Part shown: piece by piece, positions 47,035-57,151 of the stretch
Layout: each line of letters begins with the position of its first letter
Numbering within the stretch: position 1 is the stretch's first letter
Source of the DNA: Ensifer adhaerens
GTDB lineage: Bacteria > Pseudomonadota > Alphaproteobacteria > Rhizobiales > Rhizobiaceae
DNA length: 64,000 nucleotides
Direction: 5' to 3'
NCBI RefSeq assembly: GCF_028993555.1
Contig: NZ_CP118611.1
Span: 62,001 to 126,000 of the forward strand
Translations under genes and position numbers: made by a program
The notes under the pieces: generated by a model
Database searches by the model: none
The model's input: only the letters and a program-made list of their open reading frames with translations
What the model was told of the DNA's origin: nothing

Positions 47035-47419
47035 GGCCCCGACAGATCTGTCCGGCATCGCTTTGCCCTACGGGAGGAAGCGGAGTTTCAGATAGATTTG
47101 CGCACGCAATCCGACCCGTCGCTCGGTGCTGGACACTCGTTCACGGTTCGAAGGTGGCGCCGCCGTGTCCTCACGAGGCGTGGCGGCGATCAATCTGCCC
47201 GCCACGAGCCGAGCCGATGGCAGAACTTTATCACACTCGCGCAAATGTTGTGGTCGACGGGCCCCAGCTATCCTCTGGCAGATATCGCGGAGAGGGCAGG
47301 CCATAGCCGACCCATCCGACTTTGAAGGTTTTGTTCTCGCGCCAGCCGGTTGACGGGATGACGCCAACCCTCCCCAGGTCCACCCGAAAATCACTGCGTG
47401 CATGAGTTGTTGTGTTTGT
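47035..47419. other. intergenic region before nosR
   Basis: About 385 bases with no supported gene. One minus-strand frame ends in QIYLKLRFLP, which looks like a beta-barrel C-terminus, but nothing upstream in that frame supports an outer-membrane protein. The interval ends at the FNR/NnrR-type box of nosR. Confidence 0.35.
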
Positions 47420-47433
47420 TTGAGCTAGATCAA
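47420..47433 (+). promoter_or_regulatory. FNR/NnrR-type box upstream of nosR
   Basis: TTGAGCTAGATCAA matches the TTGAT-N4-ATCAA consensus of the Crp/Fnr superfamily with one deviation. It is centred about 67 bases before the nosR ATG, a workable distance for activation at -41.5 if the leader is some 25 bases. It suggests control by oxygen or NO through FnrN, FixK or NnrR. No regulator of that class is encoded in this window. Confidence 0.7.
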
Positions 47434-47493
47434 CGAATGTCCCGCGCCAACGTTCCAATCCTCCGGCAACGATTTGCGGGAAAACGCCTTGGA

Positions 47494-49650
47494 ATGAAAC
47501 TCTTCCGTCTTGTCCTTCTGCTCTGTGTCAGCCTGTACCTTGCGGCCCCGGCCAGCGCGGCGTCGGTGTTACAGAAGTATCTGCCTGCCGCGACAGCCTC
47601 GGATCTTGTGCCGGGTGCGGACGGTTTCGGCGCTGTACGTGATGATGTGGCGGTGGCCCCAGTGCTTAAGGGCGGCCAGACCGTGGCGTGGGTCTTTGTC
47701 ACCTCGGATTTCGTCGGAACGACCGGTTATTCCGGCAAGCCCATCCATACCCTCGTGGCGGTGGACAAGGATGCGAAGATCGTCGGCGTCCGGCTGGTGA
47801 AACATTCGGAGCCCATCGTCCTCATCGGCATTCCGGATGCCAAGGTAAAGGCGCTTGTAGCCGGTTACGCCGGCCTCGATCTCGTCGCCGAGGCGAAATC
47901 CGGCGGCACGACCCATGACGTGGATATCATCTCCGGCGCGACGGTGACCGTAATGGTCATCGACGACTCGATCGTCCGATCCGGGCTTAAGGTCGCGCGT
48001 GCGCTCGGCCTCGGTGGATTGAAGCCGGAAGCGGACAATGCCGGCCCGCGCTTTGAGATCGATCCCGCGGCTGCCGCGCCTGCCGACTGGACCGCGGCAG
48101 AGGGTGACGGCACGTTGCGCCGCCTGTCGCTCGACGTTGCGCAGGTCAATGCTGCTTTCGCCGGCCATCCCGATGAGCGCGCCCGCGAGCGCGCGATTGG
48201 ACAAGCGCCGGAAACCACGTTCATCGAGATGCAGGCGGCACTGGTTTCGGTTCCCGCAATCGGCAAGGCCCTTCTCGGGTCAGCGGAGGAGAAAAACCTT
48301 GAGGCCTGGCTCGGCGAAGGCGAACACGCCATCGCCGTGGTGGCGCGGGGGCTCTATTCCTTCAAGGGCTCAGGCTATGTGCGCGGCGGCATCTTTGATC
48401 GCATCGTGCTGATCCAGGACGATGTTTCCGTTCGTTTCCGTGATCGCGACCATCGTCGCCTGGGGGCAATCGCGCTTGCCGGCGCGCCGGAATTCAACGA
48501 GATGGACCTGTTCCGCATTCCAGCAGGCCTCGGCTTCGACCCGACAAAACCTTTCCGCATACAACTCCTGGCGCAGCGCGAGGTTGGACCGGTCGAAAAG
48601 GTCTTTCATACCTTCGATCTGGGTTACCAGCTTCCGCAGCAGTATCTGCGTGCTGTCGCGCCACCGGTGAAGGACGTTGCCGCTGCTACCGATCGTGACG
48701 AGGGGACTGCACAGGCCGACCTGTGGAAACGCATCTGGGACGACTCGAAGCTGAAGATTGTCGTTCTGGGCGCCATGCTGGTCGTGCTGACGGGGGTATT
48801 CTTCTTCCAGACCTTTGCGGTGAGGAACGCGAGGGCGTTCTACATTTTCCGCATAATCTTCCTGACGGTGACGCTGGTCTTCCTTGGCTGGTATGCCAAC
48901 GCGCAGCTTTCGGTCGTCAATCTGATGGCGCTCTTCGGGAGTCTCGTCAACGGCTTCAGCTGGCAGGCTTTCCTGCTCGATCCGCTTACCTTCATCCTGT
49001 GGTTTGCCGTTGCCGCGGCCCTCCTGTTCTGGGGACGCGGCGCCTATTGCGGCTGGCTCTGCCCGTTCGGCGCGCTGCAGGAATTGACCAACCAGATCGC
49101 GCGCAAGCTTCGTATCCCGCAATGGACATTGCCCTGGGGTCTGCACGAGCGGCTCTGGCCGATCAAATACATGATCTTCCTCGGTCTTTTCGGGATCTCG
49201 CTGATCAGTGTCGAGCAGGCAGAACACCTGGCCGAGATCGAGCCATTCAAGACAGCGATCATCCTGAAGTTCATCCGCGCCTGGCCGTTCGTGGCCTATG
49301 CCGTCGCACTTCTCGTCGCCGGGCTCTTCGTCGAGCGGTTCTATTGCCGCTACCTCTGCCCGCTGGGCGCAGCGCTGGCGATTCCGGCGCGGATGCGCAT
49401 GTTCGACTGGCTGAAGCGCTACCATGAATGCGGGAACCCCTGCCAGACCTGCGCCCACCAGTGCCCGGTGCAGGCGATCCACCGGACCGGCGAGATCAAT
49501 CCGAACGAGTGCATCAACTGTCTGCACTGCCAGGTGCTCTATCAGTCCGAAACCGTCTGCCCCGTCGTGATCAAGAAGATGAAGTCGCGGGCGAAGCTTG
49601 CGGCAAGCCCGGGCGGCGTGCCGACCCATCAACCCGCAGCCAAAGTTTAA
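47494..49650 (+). CDS. nosR: NosR, membrane flavo-Fe-S protein for N2O reduction
   Basis: A 718-residue NosR. The ATG at 47494 starts a signal peptide ([22 protein letters not shown]). The periplasmic FMN-binding domain carries [14 protein letters not shown] near residue 150, where FMN is covalently bound to Thr. Then come membrane helices and polyferredoxin motifs: [40 protein letters not shown] and CINCLHCQ. NosR passes electrons to and helps mature N2O reductase in the periplasm. It heads the nosRZDFYLX operon. Confidence 0.97.
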   Translation: MKLFRLVLLLCVSLYLAAPASAASVLQKYLPAATASDLVPGADGFGAVRDDVAVAPVLKGGQTVAWVFVTSDFVGTTGYSGKPIHTLVAVDKDAKIVGVRLVKHSEPIVLIGIPDAKVKALVAGYAGLDLVAEAKSGGTTHDVDIISGATVTVMVIDDSIVRSGLKVARALGLGGLKPEADNAGPRFEIDPAAAAPADWTAAEGDGTLRRLSLDVAQVNAAFAGHPDERARERAIGQAPETTFIEMQAALVSVPAIGKALLGSAEEKNLEAWLGEGEHAIAVVARGLYSFKGSGYVRGGIFDRIVLIQDDVSVRFRDRDHRRLGAIALAGAPEFNEMDLFRIPAGLGFDPTKPFRIQLLAQREVGPVEKVFHTFDLGYQLPQQYLRAVAPPVKDVAAATDRDEGTAQADLWKRIWDDSKLKIVVLGAMLVVLTGVFFFQTFAVRNARAFYIFRIIFLTVTLVFLGWYANAQLSVVNLMALFGSLVNGFSWQAFLLDPLTFILWFAVAAALLFWGRGAYCGWLCPFGALQELTNQIARKLRIPQWTLPWGLHERLWPIKYMIFLGLFGISLISVEQAEHLAEIEPFKTAIILKFIRAWPFVAYAVALLVAGLFVERFYCRYLCPLGAALAIPARMRMFDWLKRYHECGNPCQTCAHQCPVQAIHRTGEINPNECINCLHCQVLYQSETVCPVVIKKMKSRAKLAASPGGVPTHQPAAKV

Positions 49651-49685
49651 CCGAAGCCAAGGTTCAAGCAAAAAGGAACCAGATC

Positions 49686-51614
49686 ATGGAATCAAAGGAA
49701 CACAAGGGACTAAGCCGCCGAGCGCTTTTTAGCGCGACTGCAGGCAGCGCCATCCTGGCGGGCACTGTAGGGCCGGCTGCACTCAGCCTCGGTGCTGCAG
49801 GGTTGGCGACACCGGCCCGTGCGGCGACAGGTGCCGACGGCGCGGTCGCACCGGGCAAGCTGGACGACTATTACGGCTTCTGGTCCTCCGGTCAGAGCGG
49901 TGAGATGCGCATACTCGGCATTCCCTCGATGCGCGAACTGATGCGCGTACCGGTGTTCAACCGTTGCTCGGCCACCGGTTGGGGGCAGACCAATGAATCG
50001 ATCCGGATCCATCAGCGCACGATGACGGAGAAGACGAAGAAGCAGCTTGCCGCGAACGGCAAGAAAATTCACGACAACGGCGACCTGCACCACGTCCACA
50101 TGTCCTTCACCGACGGCAAATATGACGGCCGTTACCTGTTCATGAACGACAAGGCCAATACGCGCGTTGCGCGCGTGCGCTGCGACGTGATGAAAACCGA
50201 TGCCATCCTGGAGATTCCCAACGCCAAGGGTATCCACGGCATGCGTCCGCAGAAATGGCCGCGTTCGAACTATGTGTTCTGCAACGGTGAGGACGAGGCG
50301 CCGCTCGTCAATGACGGCTCGACGATGACGGACGTGGCGACCTACGTGAACATCTTCACCGCTGTCGATGCCGACAAGTGGGAGGTCGCCTGGCAGGTGA
50401 AGGTATCGGGCAACCTCGACAATTGCGATGCCGACTACGAGGGCAAGTGGGCGTTCTCCACCAGCTACAATTCCGAAATGGGCATGTCGCTGGAAGAGAT
50501 GACCAAGTCCGAGATGGACCATGTCGTCGTCTTCAATCTCGCCGAAATCGAGAAGGCGATTGCGGCCGGGCAATATGAGGAAATCAACGGCGTCAAGGTG
50601 GTGGACGGGCGCAAGGAGGCCAAGTCGCTTTTCACGCGCTACATCCCGATCGCCAACAATCCGCACGGCTGCAACATGGCGCCGGACAGGAAGCATCTGT
50701 GCGTCGCCGGCAAACTCTCGCCCACCGTCACCGTGCTGGACGTGACGAAGTTCGATGCCCTGTTCTACGACAATGCCGAGCCGCGCAGCGCCGTGGTGGC
50801 GGAACCTGAACTGGGCCTCGGCCCGTTGCACACGGCTTTCGACGGACGCGGCAACGCCTATACCTCGCTCTTCCTCGACAGCCAGGTGGTGAAGTGGAAC
50901 ATCGATGAGGCCATCCGCGCCTACGCCGGTGAGAAGATCAATCCGATCAAGGACAAGCTCGACGTTCAGTATCAGCCCGGCCATTTGAAGACGGTGATGG
51001 GCGAGACGTTGGATGCTGCTAGCGACTGGCTCGTTTGCCTGTGCAAATTCTCGAAGGACCGGTTCCTGAATGTCGGCCCGCTAAAGCCGGAAAACGATCA
51101 GTTGATCGACATTTCCGGTGACAAGATGGTGCTGGTGCATGACGGCCCGACCTTCGCCGAGCCGCATGACGCAATCGCCGTCGCCCCCTCGATCCTGCCG
51201 AACATCCGCTCGGTCTGGGATCGCAAGGATCCGCTGTGGGCCGAAACGCGCAAGCAGGCCGAGGCCGATGAGGTCAACATCGACGAATGGACCGAGGCCG
51301 TGATCCGTGACGGCAACAAGGTTCGCGTCTACATGACCTCGGTCGCGCCCAGCTTCAGCCAGCCGAGCTTCACGGTGAAGGAGGGCGACGAGGTCACGGT
51401 TATCGTCACCAATCTCGATGAGATCGATGACCTTACCCATGGCTTCACCATGGGCAATCACGGTGTGGCGATGGAGATCGGGCCGCAGCAGACGAGTTCC
51501 GTCACCTTCGTCGCGGCCAACCCTGGCGTCTACTGGTACTATTGCCAATGGTTCTGCCATGCCCTGCATATGGAAATGCGCGGCCGCATGTTCGTGGAAC
51601 CGAAGGGCGCCTGA
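49686..51614 (+). CDS. nosZ: nitrous oxide reductase NosZ
   Basis: A 642-residue clade I (Tat-type) NosZ, which reduces N2O to N2. A twin-arginine signal is seen in [18 protein letters not shown]. The seven-bladed propeller carries CuZ histidines in [13 protein letters not shown] and later stretches ([36 protein letters not shown]). The C-terminal cupredoxin has the CuA ligands in [32 protein letters not shown] precedes the ATG. It acts in the periplasm and receives copper via NosDFYL. Confidence 0.98.
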   Translation: MESKEHKGLSRRALFSATAGSAILAGTVGPAALSLGAAGLATPARAATGADGAVAPGKLDDYYGFWSSGQSGEMRILGIPSMRELMRVPVFNRCSATGWGQTNESIRIHQRTMTEKTKKQLAANGKKIHDNGDLHHVHMSFTDGKYDGRYLFMNDKANTRVARVRCDVMKTDAILEIPNAKGIHGMRPQKWPRSNYVFCNGEDEAPLVNDGSTMTDVATYVNIFTAVDADKWEVAWQVKVSGNLDNCDADYEGKWAFSTSYNSEMGMSLEEMTKSEMDHVVVFNLAEIEKAIAAGQYEEINGVKVVDGRKEAKSLFTRYIPIANNPHGCNMAPDRKHLCVAGKLSPTVTVLDVTKFDALFYDNAEPRSAVVAEPELGLGPLHTAFDGRGNAYTSLFLDSQVVKWNIDEAIRAYAGEKINPIKDKLDVQYQPGHLKTVMGETLDAASDWLVCLCKFSKDRFLNVGPLKPENDQLIDISGDKMVLVHDGPTFAEPHDAIAVAPSILPNIRSVWDRKDPLWAETRKQAEADEVNIDEWTEAVIRDGNKVRVYMTSVAPSFSQPSFTVKEGDEVTVIVTNLDEIDDLTHGFTMGNHGVAMEIGPQQTSSVTFVAANPGVYWYYCQWFCHALHMEMRGRMFVEPKGA

Positions 51615-51617
51615 TCG

Positions 51618-52946
51618 ATGCGGCTGTCCGTTCTCCTGGTCGGCTTTCTTCTTGCCTCTCCGCTCTGCGCGGCGGAGCGCGCAGTCGTGCCGGGTGCGGG
51701 CAGTCTTGCCGAAGCCATCGCCGGGGCTCAACCCGGCGATGTGCTGATACTGACCGACGGGGTCTACGCCGGCCCCGTCACCATCGACCGGCCACTGACG
51801 GTGACCGGTCCGCGCGGAGCGGTGGTGAATGGGCGCGGACAGGGCAGCGTGGTGACGATTACCGCGCCGGATGTAACCTTGACCGGTTTCACCGTTACCG
51901 GTTCGGGCCGCATCAACCAGGATCTCGACGCCGGGGTCAAAATCGTTCAAGGCGCCGATCGCGCCCGCGTCGAAAAACTGCTTGTCACCGACAATATGCA
52001 CGGAATTGACGTCCATGGCGGCCGCGGCGCTGTTGTCGCGGCGAACGAGATCGTCGGTACGCGCAGCCCCCGCATGAACGAGCGTGGCAACGGCATCTAT
52101 GTCTGGAACAGCCCCGGTGCGCTGCTCGAAGACAACGTCATCCGCTACGGTCGCGACGGCATCTTTTCCAACGCCAGCGCAGATAGCATCTATCGCCGCA
52201 ACATCATGCGCGACCTGCGCTTTGCCGTGCACTTCATGTACACCCGCAACACCGAGGTTTCCGACAACATCTCGATCGGGAACCATCTCGGCTTCGCGAT
52301 CATGTTCTCCAATCGCGCGAAGATCCTGAATAATCTCAGCCTCGGCGACCGTGAGCACGGGCTGATGCTGAACTATGCCAACAATGCCGACGTGTCAGGC
52401 AATCTGGTGCGCGGAGGCACGAAGAAATGCCTCTTCATCTACAATGCCCACAAGAACCTGATCTGGGGAAACCGCTTCGAGAGCTGCGGCATCGGCATTC
52501 ATTTCACCGCCGGTTCGGAGAAGAATGTGCTGACAGGCAACGCCTTCGTCGCCAACCGCGAGCAGGTAAAATATGTCGGCACCCGCAATATGGAATGGAG
52601 CCATGAAGGCCGGGGGAATTTCTGGTCCGATCATCCGGCCTTCGACCTCAACGGCGACGGCATTGCCGACAGTTTCTATCGCCCCAACGATCTGATGGAC
52701 CAGATCCTCTGGTCGCAGCCGGCGGCAAGCCTGCTCACCGGCTCGCCCGCCGTTCAGCTCGTTCGCTGGAGCCAGCGGGATTTTCCCGCCACGCTTCCCG
52801 GAGGCGTGCGCGATAGCGCGCCGCTGATGCGCCCCCTGACCATCCCTGTCCCCCTCGACATTCTTGCCTACGAAGCGGAGGCCGAAGGGCGCTGGACTGA
52901 AGGAAATTACGATGACACCGACGCTGACAATCTCCAGGCTCACTAA
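51618..52946 (+). CDS. nosD: NosD, periplasmic copper-maturation protein
   Basis: A 442-residue NosD. A signal peptide (MRLSVLLVGFLLASPLCAAERA) precedes a right-handed parallel beta-helix of CASH type, visible as repeating N-x-I/V turns such as ARVEKLLVTDNMHGIDVHGG, GNGIYVWNSPGALLEDNVIRY and RRNIMRDLRFAVHFMYTRNTEVSDN. It works with the NosFY ABC transporter to assemble the CuZ centre of NosZ. Its end overlaps the nosF start by 35 bases. Confidence 0.96.
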   Translation: MRLSVLLVGFLLASPLCAAERAVVPGAGSLAEAIAGAQPGDVLILTDGVYAGPVTIDRPLTVTGPRGAVVNGRGQGSVVTITAPDVTLTGFTVTGSGRINQDLDAGVKIVQGADRARVEKLLVTDNMHGIDVHGGRGAVVAANEIVGTRSPRMNERGNGIYVWNSPGALLEDNVIRYGRDGIFSNASADSIYRRNIMRDLRFAVHFMYTRNTEVSDNISIGNHLGFAIMFSNRAKILNNLSLGDREHGLMLNYANNADVSGNLVRGGTKKCLFIYNAHKNLIWGNRFESCGIGIHFTAGSEKNVLTGNAFVANREQVKYVGTRNMEWSHEGRGNFWSDHPAFDLNGDGIADSFYRPNDLMDQILWSQPAASLLTGSPAVQLVRWSQRDFPATLPGGVRDSAPLMRPLTIPVPLDILAYEAEAEGRWTEGNYDDTDADNLQAH

Positions 52947-53811
52947 GCGCTTCCAATCCGTGGAAGCGCTGAAGTCCGTTTCCCTGGCGCTGGAGCCGGG
53001 ACGGCGCGCGGCACTGCTCGGCCATAACGGCGCCGGCAAATCGACGATGATGAAGATTGTGCTTGGTCTCATCCCCTTCGACAGCGGCGAGGTCTCGGTC
53101 TGCGGCACGGCCCCCGGTTCGCCCGCCGCGCGGACGCAGGTGGCGTATCTGCCGGAAAATGTCGCCTTTCACCCGGCTCTGACGGGAGAGGAGCAGCTTC
53201 GCCAATATCTTGCATTGCGTGGCGAAAGCCCGAGGCTGGCCACAGAGCTTCTTGCCCGGGTCGGGCTTGGTCACGCGGCGCGGCGGCGGATCGGCACCTA
53301 TTCCAAGGGCATGCGCCAGCGCGTGGGCCTGGCCCAGACCCTGATCGGTCGCCCTCGTCTCCTGGTGCTGGATGAACCAACCTCGGGCCTCGACCCTGTG
53401 TCGCGACGGGACTTCTATGACCTGCTCGACGGGTTGGCCGCCGAGGGAACCGCCATCCTGCTCTCCTCCCACGTTTTGACCGAGGTGGAGGCCCGCACGG
53501 ACCGCATCCTCATCCTTTCCGGTGGGGAACTGGTGGCCGAGGGCACGCTTGCCGAGCTTCGCACCCGTGCGGCACTTCCGGTCGCCTTTTCCGTCCGCCC
53601 TGCGCAGGGCCATGCGCCGGCGCTGGCAGCAACCTTCCCCGAGGGCGTGCAGGGGGCGGATGGTCTCTTGCGCCTTAGCGGCTCGCAGTCGGAAAAACTG
53701 CCGCTCCTTGCCCGGATCGCGGCACTCGGGAGCACCGTTGCCGATCTCGATGTCATTCCACCCAGCCTCGAGGATATCTACAGTCATTTCAGCCGGAGGG
53801 ACGGGCAATGA
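52912..53811 (+). CDS. nosF: NosF, ABC ATPase for NosZ copper-site assembly
   Basis: A 299-residue ABC ATPase. The ATG at 52912 with AAGGAAATTACG just before lies inside nosD and gives the family N-terminus TLTISRLTKRFQSVEALKSVS. Walker A is GHNGAGKST, the signature YSKGMRQRVGLAQTL and Walker B LLVLDEPTSGLDP. A C-terminal accessory domain follows. It pairs with NosY and NosD. It overlaps nosY by four bases. Confidence 0.96.
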   Translation: MTPTLTISRLTKRFQSVEALKSVSLALEPGRRAALLGHNGAGKSTMMKIVLGLIPFDSGEVSVCGTAPGSPAARTQVAYLPENVAFHPALTGEEQLRQYLALRGESPRLATELLARVGLGHAARRRIGTYSKGMRQRVGLAQTLIGRPRLLVLDEPTSGLDPVSRRDFYDLLDGLAAEGTAILLSSHVLTEVEARTDRILILSGGELVAEGTLAELRTRAALPVAFSVRPAQGHAPALAATFPEGVQGADGLLRLSGSQSEKLPLLARIAALGSTVADLDVIPPSLEDIYSHFSRRDGQ

Positions 53812-54629
53812 ACCGCATCCTCGCCACCGCCGTCAGCGAATTCCGCATCGCTTTCCGCAATCGGTGGGTCTCTATCGCCACGGGCATGATGGTGCTGTTC
53901 GCTCTGGTGCTGGCCGCAGCCGGCTCTGCCCCGACGGGCGATGTCGGCATCGACCGGCTCTCCGTGACGGTCGCCTCGCTTACGTCGCTTGCGGTGTATC
54001 TGGTTCCGTTGCTGGCATTGCTGATGAGTTTTGACGCGGTGGCGGGCGAGGTGGAGCGCGGCACGCTGCCACTGCTTCTCACCTATCCCGTCTCGCGCCT
54101 GCAGATCCTGCTTGGCAAACTTCTGGCGCATCTCGCAATCCTCGGTCTTGCAGTGACACTCGGCTATGGCGTGGCTGCGCTCGCAGCCGTCTGGTTCGAT
54201 CCTGGTGCGACCAAGGGGCTCGGCGCGTTGTGGCGGCTGATCTGGTCCTCGGTGCTGCTGGGCGCGACATTTCTTGGCACAGGCTACGCACTCTCGGCCT
54301 TGGCGCGACGGCCGTCGGGGGCGGCGGGGTTGGCCATCGCCCTCTGGCTGGTGGCGGTGGTGCTCTACGACCTCGCTTTGTTGGCGCTTATCGTGACGGA
54401 TGGAGGCGGTGCTTTCACCACACAGGCATTGCCCGTTGCGCTGCTCGCCAACCCGGCCGATGCCTTTCGCGTTTTCAATCTCTCGGCCGCACAAGCTGTT
54501 TCCGCCGCCGGCGGACTGGGTGGTGCCGCGGGCACGATCCCGCTCTGGCAGTCAGCGGCCTCCCTTTTCCTCTGGCCACCCGTTGCCATCGCACTTGCTG
54601 TTGCTGCTTTCCGAAAGGTGACCCCGTGA
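53808..54629 (+). CDS. nosY: NosY, ABC permease for NosZ maturation
   Basis: A 273-residue inner-membrane protein with six helices, for example WVSIATGMMVLFALVLAAAGSA and LAVYLVPLLALLMSFDAVAGEVERGTLPLLLTYPVSR, the latter a recognisable NosY motif. It forms the membrane part of the NosDFY complex that supplies sulfur or copper-related input to CuZ assembly. It overlaps nosF (ATGA) and nosL (GTGA). Confidence 0.96.
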   Translation: MNRILATAVSEFRIAFRNRWVSIATGMMVLFALVLAAAGSAPTGDVGIDRLSVTVASLTSLAVYLVPLLALLMSFDAVAGEVERGTLPLLLTYPVSRLQILLGKLLAHLAILGLAVTLGYGVAALAAVWFDPGATKGLGALWRLIWSSVLLGATFLGTGYALSALARRPSGAAGLAIALWLVAVVLYDLALLALIVTDGGGAFTTQALPVALLANPADAFRVFNLSAAQAVSAAGGLGGAAGTIPLWQSAASLFLWPPVAIALAVAAFRKVTP

Positions 54630-55207
54630 GGAACCGACTTCGCTTCGTGCTGCTCGCTGCCGCCTTGGCGCTACTTTCCTCCTGCAAGGAGGACGTAGCC
54701 CAAAGCATAGTGCCGCAGGACATGACGCCCGAGACCCTCGGTCACTATTGTCAGATGAACCTTCTGGAGCACCCCGGCCCGAAGGCCCAGATCTTTCTTG
54801 AAGGAAGCCCGGCGCCGCTCTTCTTCAGTCAGGTGCGCGATGCCATCGCCTATGCCCGCGGGCCGGAGCAGATTGCGCCGATCCTCGTCATCTATGTCAA
54901 TGACATGGGTGCCGCAGGGGCAACCTGGGACCAGCCCGGTGACGGCAACTGGATTGCCGCAGACAAGGCGTTCTACGTCGTTGGATCCACCCGGCGGGGT
55001 GGCATGGGTGCGCCGGAAGCCGTTCCCTTTTCAAGCCGCGAAGGGGCTGCGGCCTTCGTCCTTGCCGAGGGCGGCCAGGTGCTCGCACTCGCTGATGTTA
55101 CCGATGCCATGGTTCTGACCCCGGTGGAGACCGGCTCGGAACAGGGAGCGGACGACGACGATTATCTCGGCCGTCTGCGCACGCTGCCCCATCCAGCCGG
55201 AGGTTGA
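54626..55207 (+). CDS. nosL: NosL, copper-chaperone lipoprotein
   Basis: A 193-residue outer-membrane-type lipoprotein. The GTG at 54626 overlaps the nosY stop and has AAAGGTGA before it. The lipobox LLSSC lies about residue 21. The Cu(I)-binding region GHYCQMNLLEHPGPKAQIFLEG has the conserved Cys-x-Met pair. The tail is acidic (EQGADDDDYLGR). It delivers copper to apo-NosZ in the periplasm. Confidence 0.95.
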   Translation: MRNRLRFVLLAAALALLSSCKEDVAQSIVPQDMTPETLGHYCQMNLLEHPGPKAQIFLEGSPAPLFFSQVRDAIAYARGPEQIAPILVIYVNDMGAAGATWDQPGDGNWIAADKAFYVVGSTRRGGMGAPEAVPFSSREGAAAFVLAEGGQVLALADVTDAMVLTPVETGSEQGADDDDYLGRLRTLPHPAGG

Positions 55208-55211
55208 TCCC

Positions 55212-56123
55212 ATGATGCTGACCCGACGCCGCCTGATCGCAATTTCTGCAGTTCTGGCAACAGCGCCCGCGATCGCCCACGCCAACGCGGCAACCCGCTT
55301 CTGGACAGGTCAGGCTCTTGGCGCGCGCGCCTCGATCCGGATTGAACATCCTGAGGCCGACACCATCGTCGCCCGGGTCATGGCGGAGATCAACCGCCTG
55401 GAAGACATCCTCAGCCTTTACCGTCCGCACAGCGCACTTTCGCGGTTGAACCGCGATGGTCATCTTCAAGACCCGCCGTTCGAGCTTTTGGAATGTTTGT
55501 CACTGGCCGACGCAGTCCAACGAGCGAGCGGCGGGCGCTTCGATCCGACGGTGCAGCCGCTCTGGACGCTCTGGGCAGAATCGGCCGCAAACGGCACGCG
55601 ACCCGGCTCGGCAGAAGTTGATCGAGTGCTTACCAACGTCGGCTGGGGCAAGGTAAGGCTTGAAGCAGCAGCGATCACACTGCATCCGGGCATGGCGCTG
55701 ACGTTGAACGGCATCGGCCAAGGATATGTTGCCGACAGGGTAGCGGTATTGCTCGATGCTGAGGGCCTGACGGACATTCTGATCGACACCGGCGAGTTCC
55801 GCGCGCTCGGTGGACAGCCGGGCGGTGGAGGATGGCCGGTCCGATTGGAATCGGGCGAGCGCCTGCCGCTGCGCCAGCGCGCGCTGGCTACCTCCGCCCC
55901 TCTGGGCACAACCTTCGATCAGGCAGCCAGAGACGGACATATTCTCGACCCCGTGACCGGAATGCCCGCGCCGGCAAACTGGCGCTCTGTGTCGGTCTCG
56001 GCGCCATCCGCCGCCATAGCCGACGCACTGGCGACAGCCGCATGCCTGATGCCGGATCTAGGATCGATCCTTGCGATGAACGAGCGTTTTGAGGGCGCTC
56101 ACCTGGAAGCGGCGTCACTGTAA
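55212..56123 (+). CDS. nosX: NosX, ApbE-type FMN transferase
   Basis: A 303-residue ApbE-family flavin transferase that attaches FMN to NosR. The N-terminus has a Tat-like signal (TRRRLIAISAVLATAPAIAHA). Family motifs are INRLEDILSLYRPHSALSRLN, GMALTLNGIGQGYVADRV, ILIDTGEFRALGGQPGG and HILDPVTGMPAP. It closes the nos operon. The paired ATG codons at 55212 and 55215 make the exact first residue uncertain. Confidence 0.95.
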   Translation: MMLTRRRLIAISAVLATAPAIAHANAATRFWTGQALGARASIRIEHPEADTIVARVMAEINRLEDILSLYRPHSALSRLNRDGHLQDPPFELLECLSLADAVQRASGGRFDPTVQPLWTLWAESAANGTRPGSAEVDRVLTNVGWGKVRLEAAAITLHPGMALTLNGIGQGYVADRVAVLLDAEGLTDILIDTGEFRALGGQPGGGGWPVRLESGERLPLRQRALATSAPLGTTFDQAARDGHILDPVTGMPAPANWRSVSVSAPSAAIADALATAACLMPDLGSILAMNERFEGAHLEAASL

Positions 56124-56238
56124 GTGGGTTGGCTAACGACATCATCCGCGGCTTGAGAACGCCAGATCAATCTCGGCTTCATCCGCCCGGTCGACGCCTG
56201 GCCCGATTGGCGCGGTGTTCCCCGTCCGGCATCTCAAG

Positions 56239-56538
56239 TTAGTGGCAGCAGGGGGAGAACGTGCGTTGCGCGCATGGCTTTGAGCCCAAGGCCTGCTGCC
56301 ATTGCATGGGCAGAACGCTGATGTGGCTGTTCGTAAGTTCCGAATAGATGAACTCATGATTGCCGAACCTCACGGCATTCCCTGCTTGGATGTTGCCTCC
56401 AAGAAGACCGTGAGCTGCAGGTTCAAACCCCGAGCGGGTACCGTGCTCCTTGATGAGGTCAAGTGTCTTCTTGTGATCCCTGTAAAGTTGGCGTGCCAGA
56501 GTTTCCATCTCGGAGCGCTTCTTATTCAGATCGAGCAC
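56239..56538 (-). CDS. hypothetical protein, possible
   Basis: A 99-codon minus-strand frame with a helical charged N-terminus (KKRSEMETLARQLYRDHKKTLDLIKEHG) and a plausible second half (AGNAVRFGNHEFIYSELTNSHISVLPM). Composition is unlike the surrounding shadow frames, so it may be real. The GTG start at 56538 has no good ribosome site; an ATG at 56508 is possible. I do not recognise the family. Confidence 0.4.
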   Translation of the reverse strand: MLDLNKKRSEMETLARQLYRDHKKTLDLIKEHGTRSGFEPAAHGLLGGNIQAGNAVRFGNHEFIYSELTNSHISVLPMQWQQALGSKPCAQRTFSPCCH

Positions 56539-56631
56539 TTCTTCAAAAAATCGTAGGTGATGGCAACTGAAGCCGCTTTTTGCGCTGGTGGCGCGAGCTC
56601 GACGGGATGAACTCTGGACTGAAAAAAGCAG

Positions 56632-56823
56632 CTACTTCTCGCCGGCTCGTATCGCTTGGGCAACTTTGCTTTTCTCTCCGCAGCGTTCCATGGCGATGTC
56701 AAGGCAGCGCTGTCTTTCGGTCGCAATTGCCTCTGCAACCATCTTTACTGGGTCACGCTGTCCGCGAGCCAAGTGGCGGGCCGCAACACGCCAGGCTGTT
56801 CCTGCAATTTCGTCTGGAATCAT
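56632..56823 (-). CDS. small hypothetical protein
   Basis: A 63-residue helical protein (MIPDEIAGTAWRVAARHLARGQ, then MVAEAIATERQRCLDIAMERC). The start at 56823 is preferred because GAGG lies six bases before it; an ATG at 56844 would add seven residues. It resembles small rhizobial proteins of unknown function often found near mobile or phage-derived DNA, but I cannot name a family. Confidence 0.4.
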   Translation of the reverse strand: MIPDEIAGTAWRVAARHLARGQRDPVKMVAEAIATERQRCLDIAMERCGEKSKVAQAIRAGEK

Positions 56824-56844
56824 AATTCGCCTCGGTCTGCGCAT

Positions 56845-57151
56845 CTCCAATCATAGGCGCTCGCGCTTGCGTGAAACGTGTGTCGCGGCGGTGATCTGCC
56901 TGCACTTTGGGCAGAGACCAGTGACCCGATCAATGCGTCGTGGTCACTTTCGGCTCCTGTCCGTCGGCGCTGTATTGGGGGATCGTGATTGCGCCCGCCG
57001 CGGAGTCGGCGATGTGGGTATTACATATCATCAAGGATAGTTATTGACATGTTATACCAGTTGATGAATACATCTCTGACGCCTGGTGAACGGCGTGGGC
57101 AAAATGCACCCGTCCCATGCGGTCGGGCCTGAGGAAATTGAGGAGGTCTCG
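56845..57151. promoter_or_regulatory. promoter region of the D-apiose-type operon
   Basis: About 300 non-coding bases. TTGACA at 57043-57048 followed after about 18 bases by ATACAT is a plausible sigma-70 promoter. Between them TGTTATACCA resembles half of a GntR-type operator. The ribosome site GAGGAGG lies just before the ATG at 57152. Confidence 0.45.

Noticed and set aside
47068..47403. Minus-strand frame ending in a barrel-like C-terminus (QIYLKLRFLP)
   Set aside because: Nothing upstream in the frame resembles an outer-membrane protein. Probably chance or a very short relic.
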